Assembly (NCBI GenBank): GCA_937863565.1 | Contig: CALMGJ010000014.1 | Location: 87,817-139,190, forward strand | Source: an uncultured bacterium | Lineage (GTDB): Bacteria; AUK180 | Reading direction: 5' to 3' | DNA length: 51,374 bases | Shown: in pieces, positions 17,044 through 25,000 of the stretch | Layout: every line of letters begins with the position of its first letter | How positions within the stretch are numbered: position 1 is the first letter of the stretch | Made by a program: the position numbers and the translations under genes | Notes under the pieces: generated by a model | Databases searched by the model: none | What the model was told of the DNA's origin: nothing | The model's input: the letters and a program-made list of their open reading frames with translations, nothing else

Positions 17044-18605
17044 TGTTCGCCTCCGTGCGCTGCGGCTCCGGCTTCCGCCTGGCTCGCGAGATCGGTAGCG
17101 GCTCTGCTTTTCTGCGCTCCCATGGCGCCGATCAGGGCGGCCATCGGGTTCCCGGGCATCGATTCCGCGCCGGCGGAGGGATTCTGCTGCGCTGCGGCCT
17201 GCGCGGCCACTTCGAGCTGTTTCTTTTCTCTGGTTGACAGAAGGAAAAGATCGGGATCATGTCCCGATTCCTTCGCTATATATTCTATGATCGATCTTAT
17301 GTCTATGTATTTGCGTTCCGGGTCGAGGTTCATGAGCGTCATCGCGATCTTCGTGAAATCGTCTATGCGCATCTTGCGGGTGATCTCGCCCACGCCTCCG
17401 CCGTTCCATAAAAGATCCAGCCCGGTCATATCGGCGTCGGCCATTTGCAGGCACAGGTCTGCCACGGACATGAAAAAGTCGCCGATCTTCATCAACACCC
17501 GGTTGATCCGCAAATTCGCGTTCTGCGTCATTATGTTCACAACGGTTGCGTATTCCTGTCTCTGCAGCGATCCGCCCACGGCTATATCGAAATTCCCGGT
17601 TACCTCTTTCAGTTTCTGGTTCACGAGGTTATTGGTGAAAACCGCCGCATTGCTCATATCCGGCACTTTCATGAATTCCGGTATATCGTCTTTGCTGGAT
17701 ACCTGAAAGATCTTTCCGGCCACGATCTCGAACTGATCGGGGAGGCTGCGGTCTGAGGTGAACCCGACCGGACGGGACACCATGTCCTTATTGTCCAGCA
17801 TGAGGTTCAGGTTGTCTATATTGAGATTTATTATGTCTTCCGCGATCTCGAGTATCCCCTTGCCGTAGACGGTATCGTTCCCGGTCCTGTAGAGGTTCTG
17901 GACGAACACCGGTATCCGTCCGAACTCGTTTTTCGCGTTGCGCACCACATATGCGGAGTCGATCACGGACAGGACCGTCCCCTTGTCCCAGTACTCGTAC
18001 ATCGTGAACTGTTTTTTATGTTCGTCTATTGCGCTGGAGATCTTCTCTTTTGCGTATCTTTCAAAATCCGCCCCCGGCTCGTATACGGGATTATCGGCGA
18101 TATCGCGGTATGAGACCTGGATCTTACGGCATATCCAGCCTATATTGTCCGGCTCCGTCGCGTCGGGGTCTATGATGAGGTTCTCGAACTCTTCATATCC
18201 GAATGTCCCGTCCGGGGAGACGGTGGCGGCCATATTCCCTTTTATGAACAATGCGGACAAGAACATCTCCAGGCGCGCGCGGAAACGGCTCCGCTTGAAG
18301 ATCGAGTCCGCGATATTCTGTATTTTCCGCGCCTTTTCCGAGAGTCCCTTTTCGCGTGCGATCACCGTCGCCGGCCTCGGATTTGAAAGGAGCGTATCCT
18401 CCGTTCTGGCCAGCAGGTTCTCTATCTCCTGGAACGCGCGGGGATCATAGACATCGTTTGCCCCCGAATACTTCTTATGATCTTCGTCCCGGTCATTATT
18501 GTAGTATCCCTGCATCCGTTCGGATCGAGTCTTGTATTCCGTTTGCGTCGATTCCGCCTCTTTTATTGATGCCAGAATGATGTTTATTTCCTTTTTTTTC
18601 TTCAT
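17040..18605 (-). CDS. Portal protein
   Basis: A 521-residue protein between terminase and scaffold. Typical portal features are a charged N-terminus with YYNNDRDEDH, a central FGRIPVFVQNLYRTGNDTVYG segment like the 'piPvv.....r....ygiG' region of portals, long helices with NLMLDNKD around residues 260-275, and a Gln/Ala-rich C-terminal tail (AAQAAAQQNP). It forms the dodecameric DNA channel at one capsid vertex. The start overlaps the preceding gene by ATGA. Length is normal for podoviruses and siphoviruses of this type. Confidence 0.8.
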   Translation of the reverse strand: MKKKKEINIILASIKEAESTQTEYKTRSERMQGYYNNDRDEDHKKYSGANDVYDPRAFQEIENLLARTEDTLLSNPRPATVIAREKGLSEKARKIQNIADSIFKRSRFRARLEMFLSALFIKGNMAATVSPDGTFGYEEFENLIIDPDATEPDNIGWICRKIQVSYRDIADNPVYEPGADFERYAKEKISSAIDEHKKQFTMYEYWDKGTVLSVIDSAYVVRNAKNEFGRIPVFVQNLYRTGNDTVYGKGILEIAEDIINLNIDNLNLMLDNKDMVSRPVGFTSDRSLPDQFEIVAGKIFQVSSKDDIPEFMKVPDMSNAAVFTNNLVNQKLKEVTGNFDIAVGGSLQRQEYATVVNIMTQNANLRINRVLMKIGDFFMSVADLCLQMADADMTGLDLLWNGGGVGEITRKMRIDDFTKIAMTLMNLDPERKYIDIRSIIEYIAKESGHDPDLFLLSTREKKQLEVAAQAAAQQNPSAGAESMPGNPMAALIGAMGAQKSRAATDLASQAEAGAAAHGGEQ

Positions 18606-18898
18606 TTGCCGTCTCGGTTCATTTCCTCTAACAGGATCTCGATCCTGTACAGGCGCTTGTCCATGGCCGTCTGGCTCCGTTCTATGTTCTCGATCTTCTC
18701 ATACACGTGCTCGAGCCGGTCTGTCTTCTCGGCGTATTTTTCGAGTTTTCCCCTGTCCGTTGCCGTGAAGAGGATGGCGAGGATGATGGGCACGGCAAGC
18801 GCGCCTATGATCCATGTCATGGCCGAGAACTTTACCGCTATGCCCTTCTGGGCTTCTTTGCAGACCTTCGCCGTTACCGGCATATCTTCGTTCGTCAT
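18602..18898 (-). CDS. Membrane protein with coiled-coil tail, between terminase and portal
   Basis: A 98-residue protein with one hydrophobic segment (about residues 27-46) followed by a coiled coil (55-95). It overlaps the terminase stop and the portal start by ATGA on both sides. The arrangement resembles XhlA-type or holin-associated proteins with domain order reversed. Its place among head genes is unusual. The function is unknown. Confidence 0.6.
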   Translation of the reverse strand: MTNEDMPVTAKVCKEAQKGIAVKFSAMTWIIGALAVPIILAILFTATDRGKLEKYAEKTDRLEHVYEKIENIERSQTAMDKRLYRIEILLEEMNRDGK

Positions 18899-20496
18899 TG
18901 TCCTCTCCCGTTCTTCACCCAGCGTTTCACCCTTTTGGGTTTGTCGGCCGCCGGTTTTATATGCGCTTTCTCATAGATCATTTCCGCGAATGTTTTCGGC
19001 TTCTGTTTTTTCGGCACGGTCGGTTCTATTTCGGACAGGCCCATCTGCATCGCGTCGAGTATGTCGTCGTGTCTTCCCTTGGGGAATCGTGAGGCCTCGT
19101 CCTTCAATTCCTCCCATATCTCGGATTTTTCGAGTATTCCGGCATAGATGTGGATCCCCCCCGTTTCCGAGAAAGGCACTAAAGAGCGGATCTTCTGAGC
19201 TTTTGACGCCCAGGCCGATGACAATACAGGAACGGTCTTGAATGAGAGGTCCTCGCCTCTTTTCTTGAAATCGATTATGTTCTTATATGTTTTCTGGAAA
19301 CCGTTCTTTTCGATGATCAGTTTCCCTATCTTCCATTTTTTGGCGGCGGCGATGGCCATATCGGAGATCACCGTCTCATTCCCGCGCGACAGTTCTATAT
19401 CGAGTATCCAGGGTTCCCCGTATTCGTCCGCGGCCATGATCACCAGAGCGGAAAAATCGGTCTTCTCCAGGCCCTTCTCGTCCTCGGCGGCGGGGTCGAG
19501 GACGGCTATCGTGCCGCGTCTTATATGTTCGGGTATCTCCGGTTCTATCTTCCATTGCGTCCACTCGAATTCCTGCCCTTCTTGGGCCACCGGCTCGTTC
19601 TGGTACTGGCATGAGAAGATATATATCCCCTGCTTGTGCCGTATATCCCGGAGGCGTTTCACATTGAGGCGGGCGGGGAAATACAGTATTCCGGGATCTC
19701 CGGATACCTGGCGCTCCAGCTCTTCCCAGTCCCAGTGAACGAGACGGACCGCGCGCTCAAGCAGGACGGCGAAATCGTCCGGGCCTTCGCCGGCGAGTTC
19801 CGCTACGATCCAGCCGTACAGGTCGAGATCGGAATATCTCGTCCCGATCACGTGATATGCCGATCCGGGCTCGGTGTTCAAAAGCGAAAGATTGTACCGG
19901 AAATGTTCGCGGACCTTCTTCCTTTGCTCGGCGGTGTTCACATTGCGCGGCGTCACGGGGTCGTCCGATTTGATGTAATCGTAATGGGCGGATGTTTTCT
20001 CGTTCCCGATGCCGGATGCGGTGAAGGTTGGTTCTTTCACGAACTTGCTCCGTTTCACTTCGGCCTCCTCCTCGTTCCATTTCTTGCCGGGCTCGATGCC
20101 GTACAGGGATAATATGAGCGGATTTTTCTCGATGATGTTCTTGATCGTCCCAATCATGTTCGCGGCATTGGTAAAGTTCTCCGAGTCGATGAGTATCCTG
20201 CGGTTCGGGTTCTCGCAGATCAGGCGCACCGATTCGGAAATAGTGATGATCGAGGTCTTGAACGTATCGCGGGGCAGCAGAAAGAGCGTATAGCGTTTTC
20301 CGCTCATGAGATGCGCCTCGATAGAGGAATGGACTTTTTCGTCCACTTCAGAGAAGCCCACAACGTATTTTGCGAAGAACAGGGGATGCAGGAGCGCATG
20401 TTTGGCTATAAAAGCCGGTGAGACGCGGGCCATCAGTTCGGATATATCCGATTCCTGGCGCCGGAGCGCCTCCATTTGATACGCTATTTTATCCAT
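18895..20496 (-). CDS. Terminase large subunit
   Basis: A 533-residue protein with an N-terminal ATPase and a C-terminal nuclease. The Walker A variant is LPRDTFKTS (residues 74-82). The Walker B region is YDYIKSDDP with Asp178/Asp179. Nuclease-type acidic residues appear in VLDPAAEDEK, in KTDFSALV and in the final HDDILDAM. It cuts concatemeric DNA and pumps it through the portal. It overlaps the small-subunit candidate by 8 nt and the membrane-protein gene by 4 nt. Length and motifs are normal for the family. Confidence 0.9.
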   Translation of the reverse strand: MDKIAYQMEALRRQESDISELMARVSPAFIAKHALLHPLFFAKYVVGFSEVDEKVHSSIEAHLMSGKRYTLFLLPRDTFKTSIITISESVRLICENPNRRILIDSENFTNAANMIGTIKNIIEKNPLILSLYGIEPGKKWNEEEAEVKRSKFVKEPTFTASGIGNEKTSAHYDYIKSDDPVTPRNVNTAEQRKKVREHFRYNLSLLNTEPGSAYHVIGTRYSDLDLYGWIVAELAGEGPDDFAVLLERAVRLVHWDWEELERQVSGDPGILYFPARLNVKRLRDIRHKQGIYIFSCQYQNEPVAQEGQEFEWTQWKIEPEIPEHIRRGTIAVLDPAAEDEKGLEKTDFSALVIMAADEYGEPWILDIELSRGNETVISDMAIAAAKKWKIGKLIIEKNGFQKTYKNIIDFKKRGEDLSFKTVPVLSSAWASKAQKIRSLVPFSETGGIHIYAGILEKSEIWEELKDEASRFPKGRHDDILDAMQMGLSEIEPTVPKKQKPKTFAEMIYEKAHIKPAADKPKRVKRWVKNGRGQ

Positions 20497-21283
20497 TCCC
20501 CTGTTCCTCGTTCTTTTTTATGTTTTTAATGATCGCTTCGGCCATTGCCTGATACGCCGCCATGCCCATTACTTCGGTTTTGGCCTCTTCTTCCTCTTTT
20601 TTATCCTTTTGCGACTTCGGCGATACCAGGAATTCCGAAAGCGAAGCCGGGCCCATCATTTTCTCAAGGGTCGGCAGCACGGGGTTCTGTTGGTACGAGC
20701 TGATCACGGGGTTGCCGGCGGCGTCGTTCACGATCTCGCCCTCTTTATTCCGGGCGTATATCGGTATCAGGGCGCCTTTCTGGAATATCTCCCTGAATAT
20801 GAGCGTTCTCAGCATCGCGTATTTCGCCTGGTTTTCGGCAAAGTATTTCTGGATATGTCTCGGATCCTTTGAATCGAAGGCCATTTGGAAATCGTTGTAC
20901 ATCTCGTTCTTGAGATAACAGACCGCGGCGGCCTCGCATTTTTTCGCATGCGGGCAGTTTTCGCATTCGGGATATTTTCCGGGCCGTGCGGGAAAGTATT
21001 TGTGGATTTTAGAGAAAAGCAGGTTCTTAACGGGGTTCATGCTGGAGCGGTATTTCCCCGCGGGGGTTTTCGGCCCCGTCGAACCGGTTGCCCAGGCGCG
21101 GGTCAGGTTTCTGAACCAGACGGGGGCTTCTTCGAGCTCGCGTCCGCAGTTCGGGCACTCTGATCCGCCCGGATCGCCGGCTTTCCACCATTTACACGAT
21201 GGGCAGTATATGATATTCCCGTTTTGTGATTGATTTTCTTTCGGGCCGTCCATTCGAAGGCATTTCTCCTTCTCCCACCGCAT
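20489..21283 (-). CDS. Zinc-ribbon protein, small terminase candidate
   Basis: First gene of the late operon. ATG 21283 lies 8 nt after GGGAG; an ATG two codons upstream is too close to it. The 264-residue protein has a zinc ribbon (CPSC..CPNC, about residues 28-48), a GPKTPAGKYRSSMN segment, and a second Cys cluster (CENCPHAKKCEAAAVC, about 110-125). The TPxGK.rSsmN pattern is common in phage proteins next to large terminase that are thought to recognise DNA. The C-terminal half is helical with a Lys/Glu-rich tail. The small-terminase role is inferred from position and the DNA-binding look. Confidence 0.65.
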   Translation of the reverse strand: MRWEKEKCLRMDGPKENQSQNGNIIYCPSCKWWKAGDPGGSECPNCGRELEEAPVWFRNLTRAWATGSTGPKTPAGKYRSSMNPVKNLLFSKIHKYFPARPGKYPECENCPHAKKCEAAAVCYLKNEMYNDFQMAFDSKDPRHIQKYFAENQAKYAMLRTLIFREIFQKGALIPIYARNKEGEIVNDAAGNPVISSYQQNPVLPTLEKMMGPASLSEFLVSPKSQKDKKEEEEAKTEVMGMAAYQAMAEAIIKNIKKNEEQGNG

Positions 21284-21306
21284 GAACATTGCTCCCGAAC
21301 TACCGC

Positions 21307-21335
21307 ATTATACATATTTTGTCCGGTTTTGTCAA
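21307..21335 (-). promoter_or_regulatory. Perfect-consensus sigma-70 promoter of the late operon
   Basis: On the minus strand TTGACA (21330-21335), a 17-bp spacer and TATAAT (21307-21312) match both consensus boxes without mismatch. The predicted start is 15-20 nt before the GGGAG of the first late gene. A partial dyad GGTGTGGCGATACC (21337-21350) just upstream could be an operator. Confidence 0.85.
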
Positions 21336-21402
21336 CGGTGTGGCGATACCCATTTTTTATTACTGTCTTATTGGGCTTATTTTTATTTGATTATTGGCCG
21401 GC

Positions 21403-21430
21403 TTGACTTTCTGTACTAATTTGTTATAAT
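21403..21430 (+). promoter_or_regulatory. Sigma-70 promoter of the plus-strand moron
   Basis: TTGACT (21403-21408), a 16-bp spacer and TATAAT (21425-21430) precede the ATG at 21445 by 14 nt. It is divergent from the late promoter 70 bp away. It gives the moron its own transcription. Confidence 0.75.
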
Positions 21431-21444
21431 TGCATGGGACATAT

Positions 21445-22122
21445 ATGATAAAATCCTTTGATGAGATAAGAAATAAGTGGCTTTTTGCGAAAGAGAGGCG
21501 AAAACCTCGGACATATGAAGAATGGATATTCACAATAATGCTGTTTATCGCTGTATTTGAATTTTTCACAAGATTACCTGGTATCATCTACCGTTTTTCA
21601 TTTCATAGCATTTATAATTTATTGGTTGATGAATTCGATGTCAATCGTTCTTTGGCAAGTGATTATGCCATATATGCCGTCCATTCCATCATTATATTTA
21701 TTCTTATTTTTGTTCACGATCGTGAGCATACACGTTTCGGACGCAAGAGAAGGCATTACCCCTTTTTAACAAAGGTCCATTTAATTGCTACAAAGGAACA
21801 TATAAAAAAGTTTATCCCAATATTTATTGCGTCTTTGATAATTTTGCTTGTTTTTTGTTCCTATGTTATATTGTTCTTCCCGTGGTTCGATCGTAAATAC
21901 TGGATATGCACGGATAAATTTTATTTTTCATCATTTTATATGATGTCTTTCATTCTTTTGTGGTTCATTGGGTTTCTTATTTTAGAATTTTTATTCAATT
22001 ATACAAGGAAAGCCTTTTCTTATCTTGTCCCGGAAGTTGGTTTTCTGCCGGAAAGCGTCTGCCGTAATGAAGATCGTGATAAAAAAGATTATACTGGCGA
22101 GCGGGGCTTTTATTGCGTTTGA
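21445..22122 (+). CDS. Moron: AT-rich four-span membrane protein
   Basis: The only plus-strand gene in the visible prophage. The 225-residue product starts at ATG 21445, soon after a promoter, with only a weak GGGA as ribosome site. It has four hydrophobic segments (about residues 27-48, 72-92, 125-150, 168-192), a basic loop (HDREHTRFGRKRRHY) after the second, and a charged C-terminus. The bases are much richer in A+T than both flanks, suggesting recent acquisition. It sits at the junction of early and late blocks. Such morons often encode superinfection exclusion or host-fitness traits. No family is recognised, so the role is open. Confidence 0.75.
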   Translation: MIKSFDEIRNKWLFAKERRKPRTYEEWIFTIMLFIAVFEFFTRLPGIIYRFSFHSIYNLLVDEFDVNRSLASDYAIYAVHSIIIFILIFVHDREHTRFGRKRRHYPFLTKVHLIATKEHIKKFIPIFIASLIILLVFCSYVILFFPWFDRKYWICTDKFYFSSFYMMSFILLWFIGFLILEFLFNYTRKAFSYLVPEVGFLPESVCRNEDRDKKDYTGERGFYCV

Positions 22123-22152
22123 TTCTGCTTTTTACGCATTAAATATTCGCCG

Positions 22153-22179
22153 AGTTTTTAAGTATTCTTTTTAAAAACT
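22153..22179. terminator. Inverted repeat between convergent genes, likely bidirectional terminator
   Basis: AGTTTTTAA (22153-22161) and TTAAAAACT (22171-22179) form a 9-bp stem with A/T runs on both sides. It lies 30 nt beyond the moron stop and overlaps the end of the small minus-strand frame. The stem is AT-rich and weak, so efficiency is uncertain. Confidence 0.5.
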
Positions 22180-22340
22180 AAAAATACCGAGTAGTCCGGA
22201 TCATACCATAATATTTGCAGTGTTCCGCATGGTAGCATTACTCCCCATATTCTCTTTTTCCCGTCTAGTGGCAATGAGTACAATTCCTCTATATCGTTCT
22301 GTTTTATTTCGTCCAATCTGTCTCTTGCTTTTTTTTGCAC
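22158..22340 (-). CDS. Short RelE/HigB-like C-terminal fragment
   Basis: A 60-residue frame starting at GTG 22340 without a Shine-Dalgarno. The segment around SLPLDGKKRIWGV and the later LQILWYDPDYSVF resemble the final strands of small toxin-like proteins, where 'kRiwGi...g....LWwDPeH.vyp' is common. The N-terminal half of such proteins is absent, and a run of eight A follows the start. It may be the remnant of a longer gene lost when the moron inserted, or a free-standing small protein. Last frame of the early block. Confidence 0.4.
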   Translation of the reverse strand: MQKKARDRLDEIKQNDIEELYSLPLDGKKRIWGVMLPCGTLQILWYDPDYSVFLVFKKNT

Positions 22341-22407
22341 AGGGACGGGCTAACGCGAGTCTTCCCGGTCGCCCGCCCCCGGCACAAAATTCAATGCACT
22401 ACAAGTG

Positions 22408-23385
22408 CTATTTCCATATTATCTGTAATTTGGGTTGGATATTCTTTTTCACTGCGTCTATTCTGCGTTGCGAGATCTCTATATTTTTAGGGACGAGTTC
22501 GATCCCGATATAGTTCCGCCCGTGTTTCAGGGCGCAGACAGCCGTCGTTCCTGAGCCCATGAAAGGGTCTAAAACAATCCCGCCTTCGGGGCTTCCCGCC
22601 AGTATACACGGCCTGATCAACTCCTCCGGATACGTGGAGAAGTGCGGTCCTTTGAATGGGCGGGTCGGAATTTTCCAGACGCTGCCGAGCAGTTTTCCCA
22701 GGGGATTTAGCGGTATAGTTCGGAGGCTGATCCCGGTCTTTTTATATTCGGGTTTATGCCGCCCGTATGTATCGCATGTGTTCACTATTGGGTATCGGAG
22801 CCTCTCCTGGCTGGCGGCGGAATACGGGCTGCGCACCGCGTCTGCGTCGTAGTAATAGCGCGGCGCCTTCGAGAACATGAACAGATACTCATGGGCCGTC
22901 ACGGGGCGGTCCGTGACGCTCTCCGGCAGAGGGTTTGTTTTGTGCCAGATGATATCGCGTCTCAAAATCCAGCCGGTATCGATCATTTTCAGGGCTATTC
23001 TCCACGGCATACCGATTAGACATTTATAAGCCAGCCCGGGAACCGTTGCGTTCCCTCCGCCCCATCTGGAACAGCCGCGGGGGATTTGGCGGTTTCTGTG
23101 TATCCGTTCGAATCCATTGGGGTGGCTGTGGCCGCCCTTGCCGACATATCCGTCCCCAAGGTTCAACCAGAGTGTGCCGTCGCTTTTCAGCACTCGCTTG
23201 GCCTCCCGAAATATTTCACAGATATTCCCGATATATTCCTCCATGGTCGCCTCGGTCCCGATTTGTTTTGGGTGCCCGTAATCGCGCATTCTCCAATACG
23301 GGGGTGATGTTACGATACAGTCCGCGATTTCCGCCGGCATCGCCCGCATGACGGTCAGCGCATCTCCGCATATTATCTCGTTCAC
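22408..23385 (-). CDS. DNA N4/N6 methyltransferase, orphan
   Basis: A 325-residue beta-class methyltransferase. GTG 23385 overlaps the upstream stop (GTGA); a longer frame upstream is a shadow of that gene. The catalytic motif TSPPY is at residues 26-30, near the N-terminus, and the AdoMet-binding motif DPFMGSGTT is near the C-terminus, the permuted order typical of this class. A target-recognition stretch lies between. TSPPY occurs in both N4-cytosine and N6-adenine enzymes. No endonuclease gene is nearby, so it probably protects phage DNA against host restriction. A small hairpin (22396-22408) ends the gene. Confidence 0.88.
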   Translation of the reverse strand: MNEIICGDALTVMRAMPAEIADCIVTSPPYWRMRDYGHPKQIGTEATMEEYIGNICEIFREAKRVLKSDGTLWLNLGDGYVGKGGHSHPNGFERIHRNRQIPRGCSRWGGGNATVPGLAYKCLIGMPWRIALKMIDTGWILRRDIIWHKTNPLPESVTDRPVTAHEYLFMFSKAPRYYYDADAVRSPYSAASQERLRYPIVNTCDTYGRHKPEYKKTGISLRTIPLNPLGKLLGSVWKIPTRPFKGPHFSTYPEELIRPCILAGSPEGGIVLDPFMGSGTTAVCALKHGRNYIGIELVPKNIEISQRRIDAVKKNIQPKLQIIWK

Positions 23386-23936
23386 CACTCCACCCCGGGC
23401 CGCCACGCCGCCGCCTTGATCGGGTTCATGTGCCTCCCCTCCAGCAAATACGCCATATCGATGTGGACAAACGGTTGCGGCGCGAACGTGCGGTGTGTTG
23501 GGCTGTCCAGGAGCTTGAGGCGGTACAGCATATATTTCCGCCACCCGATCCGTACGGTCGGATGATGTTTGCGTATAAAATCCCGGTACAGTTCCTCCGG
23601 CTGCTTGCTGTAATTCCTGAATTTTTCAGGGACGAGGCTATCGATCGCGTACGACAGCCCGTCGGTCTGGATCTCGTGCGGGGTGTTCCCTACGGCATTT
23701 GGATTGTTTTGCAGCAGGTGTTCCTGGTGCGCGCGGCATCTGGTCCCGGAGGTCGTCCAGATGGGGCACTCTGCGGCGTCTCTGAGCTCGTCGAGGAACA
23801 TCAGCATATCCCCTATTATCGCGAATTTCCTGCAGCCGCATCGGCACATCAATTCCGGGTCCGTTTCCGGTGCAAACCAGCGGGCAGTGTAGATTGTCCC
23901 GTCGTGCAGTTCGCTGCTATATTGGCCGTATTTCAT
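23382..23936 (-). CDS. M15-family peptidase, endolysin candidate
   Basis: A 184-residue protein with the M15A signature in order: SGTR (63-66), His87 within PHEIQTDG, Asp99 in YAID, and the final metal-binding pair in FVHID (His158, Asp160). Such zinc peptidases cleave D-Ala-D-Ala or L-Ala-D-Glu links in peptidoglycan, and many phage endolysins are of this type. No signal peptide is seen, so a holin would be needed for export. CRCGC near residue 31 is like the Cys cluster at the start of many M15_3 domains. It lies in the early block next to the methyltransferase, far from the lysis candidates at the left edge. Confidence 0.8.
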   Translation of the reverse strand: MKYGQYSSELHDGTIYTARWFAPETDPELMCRCGCRKFAIIGDMLMFLDELRDAAECPIWTTSGTRCRAHQEHLLQNNPNAVGNTPHEIQTDGLSYAIDSLVPEKFRNYSKQPEELYRDFIRKHHPTVRIGWRKYMLYRLKLLDSPTHRTFAPQPFVHIDMAYLLEGRHMNPIKAAAWRPGVEW

Positions 23937-23952
23937 GTTTTCTCCCCCTTTT

Positions 23953-24180
23953 TCATATATCTTCCGTTTCCCCTATCTGTTCCCGGATCTTCTGGATCTC
24001 TGCTTCCTTCTTTTCCAGGTTCTCCGCGAATTTCCCGACGGTCTTCGGTACAAAGAACGGAAATGAGTAGGCCTGCCCGCCTTTGAATATGATTCCCACG
24101 CGGTAGCGGTCCGTGTTCTTTTTTTGCGCGAACACGAGCCCGTGTCTCCTGAAGAACCTCTGTATGATGAGTGCGATCAT
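23953..24180 (-). CDS. Small hypothetical phage protein
   Basis: A 75-residue protein. ATG 24180 has AAGGAGG 7 nt upstream and overlaps the previous stop (ATGA), so it is preferred over a frame seven codons longer. The N-terminus is basic (IIQRFFRRHG), the middle is a short beta segment and the end is a Glu/Lys coiled coil. No family is recognised. Confidence 0.6.
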   Translation of the reverse strand: MIALIIQRFFRRHGLVFAQKKNTDRYRVGIIFKGGQAYSFPFFVPKTVGKFAENLEKKEAEIQKIREQIGETEDI

Positions 24181-24368
24181 TTCGGCGCCTCCTTTTCCCA
24201 TTCCTCCGGTATTTTTTTAAAGATTATCCTGAGGGCGAGGAGGATGCGCGCCCCCGTCCGCATTGATTTCACATTTTCCCAGAAATTTCCGATGATTTGC
24301 TGATATTGCTGTCTCAGTATTTTTTTTACCTTTCTGATTTTCATTGTTCTCTCCTTTCTGATCTTCAT
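24177..24368 (-). CDS. Small basic phage protein with duplicated start region
   Basis: Two starts are possible. ATG 24368 overlaps the upstream stop, and ATG 24344, eight codons on, has GGAG 7 nt upstream. The two starts are near copies: GAACAATGAARATCAGAAAGG occurs twice in 24 nt. The product (63 or 55 residues) is Arg/Lys-rich and helical with LLALRIIFKK in the middle. It may bind nucleic acid or membranes. No family is recognised. Confidence 0.55.
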   Translation of the reverse strand: MKIRKERTMKIRKVKKILRQQYQQIIGNFWENVKSMRTGARILLALRIIFKKIPEEWEKEAPK

Positions 24369-24598
24369 TGTTCTCTTCTTTTTTCCCGTTTATGAGCTAT
24401 GATATATCTTATATGTTCTATGGAATATCCTTCCTGGTCGGCGATGATGCCGTATATTTCAAGGCTCTTCGCTTCGGGGTTCATCGTGATAGCCTCGGCA
24501 TATGCCGCAGTGAAATACTGTTTTCTTTTCGCGGCTCGCTCTTTGACCAGGTCGCGGATCCGTGCATCGTATATTTTCTGTATGTCTTTCCATTTCAT
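24365..24598 (-). CDS. Small hypothetical phage protein, helical
   Basis: A 77-residue charged helical protein with AGGAG 7 nt before the ATG. The last 30 residues (IYGIIADQEGYSIEHIRYII) look like a winged or simple helix-turn-helix, as in small phage regulators. This is suggestive only. It overlaps the next gene by ATGA. Confidence 0.55.
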   Translation of the reverse strand: MKWKDIQKIYDARIRDLVKERAAKRKQYFTAAYAEAITMNPEAKSLEIYGIIADQEGYSIEHIRYIIAHKREKRREQ

Positions 24599-24608
24599 GT
24601 TCTATCTC

Positions 24609-24998
24609 CTATTCCGCGCGCCAGTTTGTATCCCCGTTTGGGGCGTGGCCTCGGATCAGTGTAATTATTCCCGCAGGTATCCGTTCAAAGCTGAATGTTG
24701 CGGCGGTAGCAAATACGCAGCATCGTATCCGGTATCCCTCGGTCCTCCAGATCTGTTCGGATTTTATTGGGTTCAGGTTTTGGATGAATTTCAGCGCTTC
24801 CGCTGTTATGCTTTTTATTTCTTGGGTGTTCTTCTTTCCGAAAAAGCGTGTTTTCCCACATTTTTCGGAAATGAACCGCGCTATCGCCCTTTGCATGTAT
24901 CTGTTTTTCACTACTTCCTCGGCGTTCGCCCTCAGATGCCGGAGCGTTTCTCTGACCTCAATGGTCTCCATACTCAGTTTCTGTCCTTTGTATCTCAT
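24609..24998 (-). CDS. Hypothetical phage protein
   Basis: A 129-residue protein starting at ATG 24998, with AGAGG 5 nt upstream; a GTG at 25004 overlaps the loader stop and is an alternative. The N-terminal half is helical and charged. The C-terminal half has strands with RIRCCVFATAATFSFE and GHAPNGDTNW. No family is recognised. It follows the helicase loader and may belong to the replication group. Confidence 0.55.
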   Translation of the reverse strand: MRYKGQKLSMETIEVRETLRHLRANAEEVVKNRYMQRAIARFISEKCGKTRFFGKKNTQEIKSITAEALKFIQNLNPIKSEQIWRTEGYRIRCCVFATAATFSFERIPAGIITLIRGHAPNGDTNWRAE

Positions 24999-25000
24999 AT

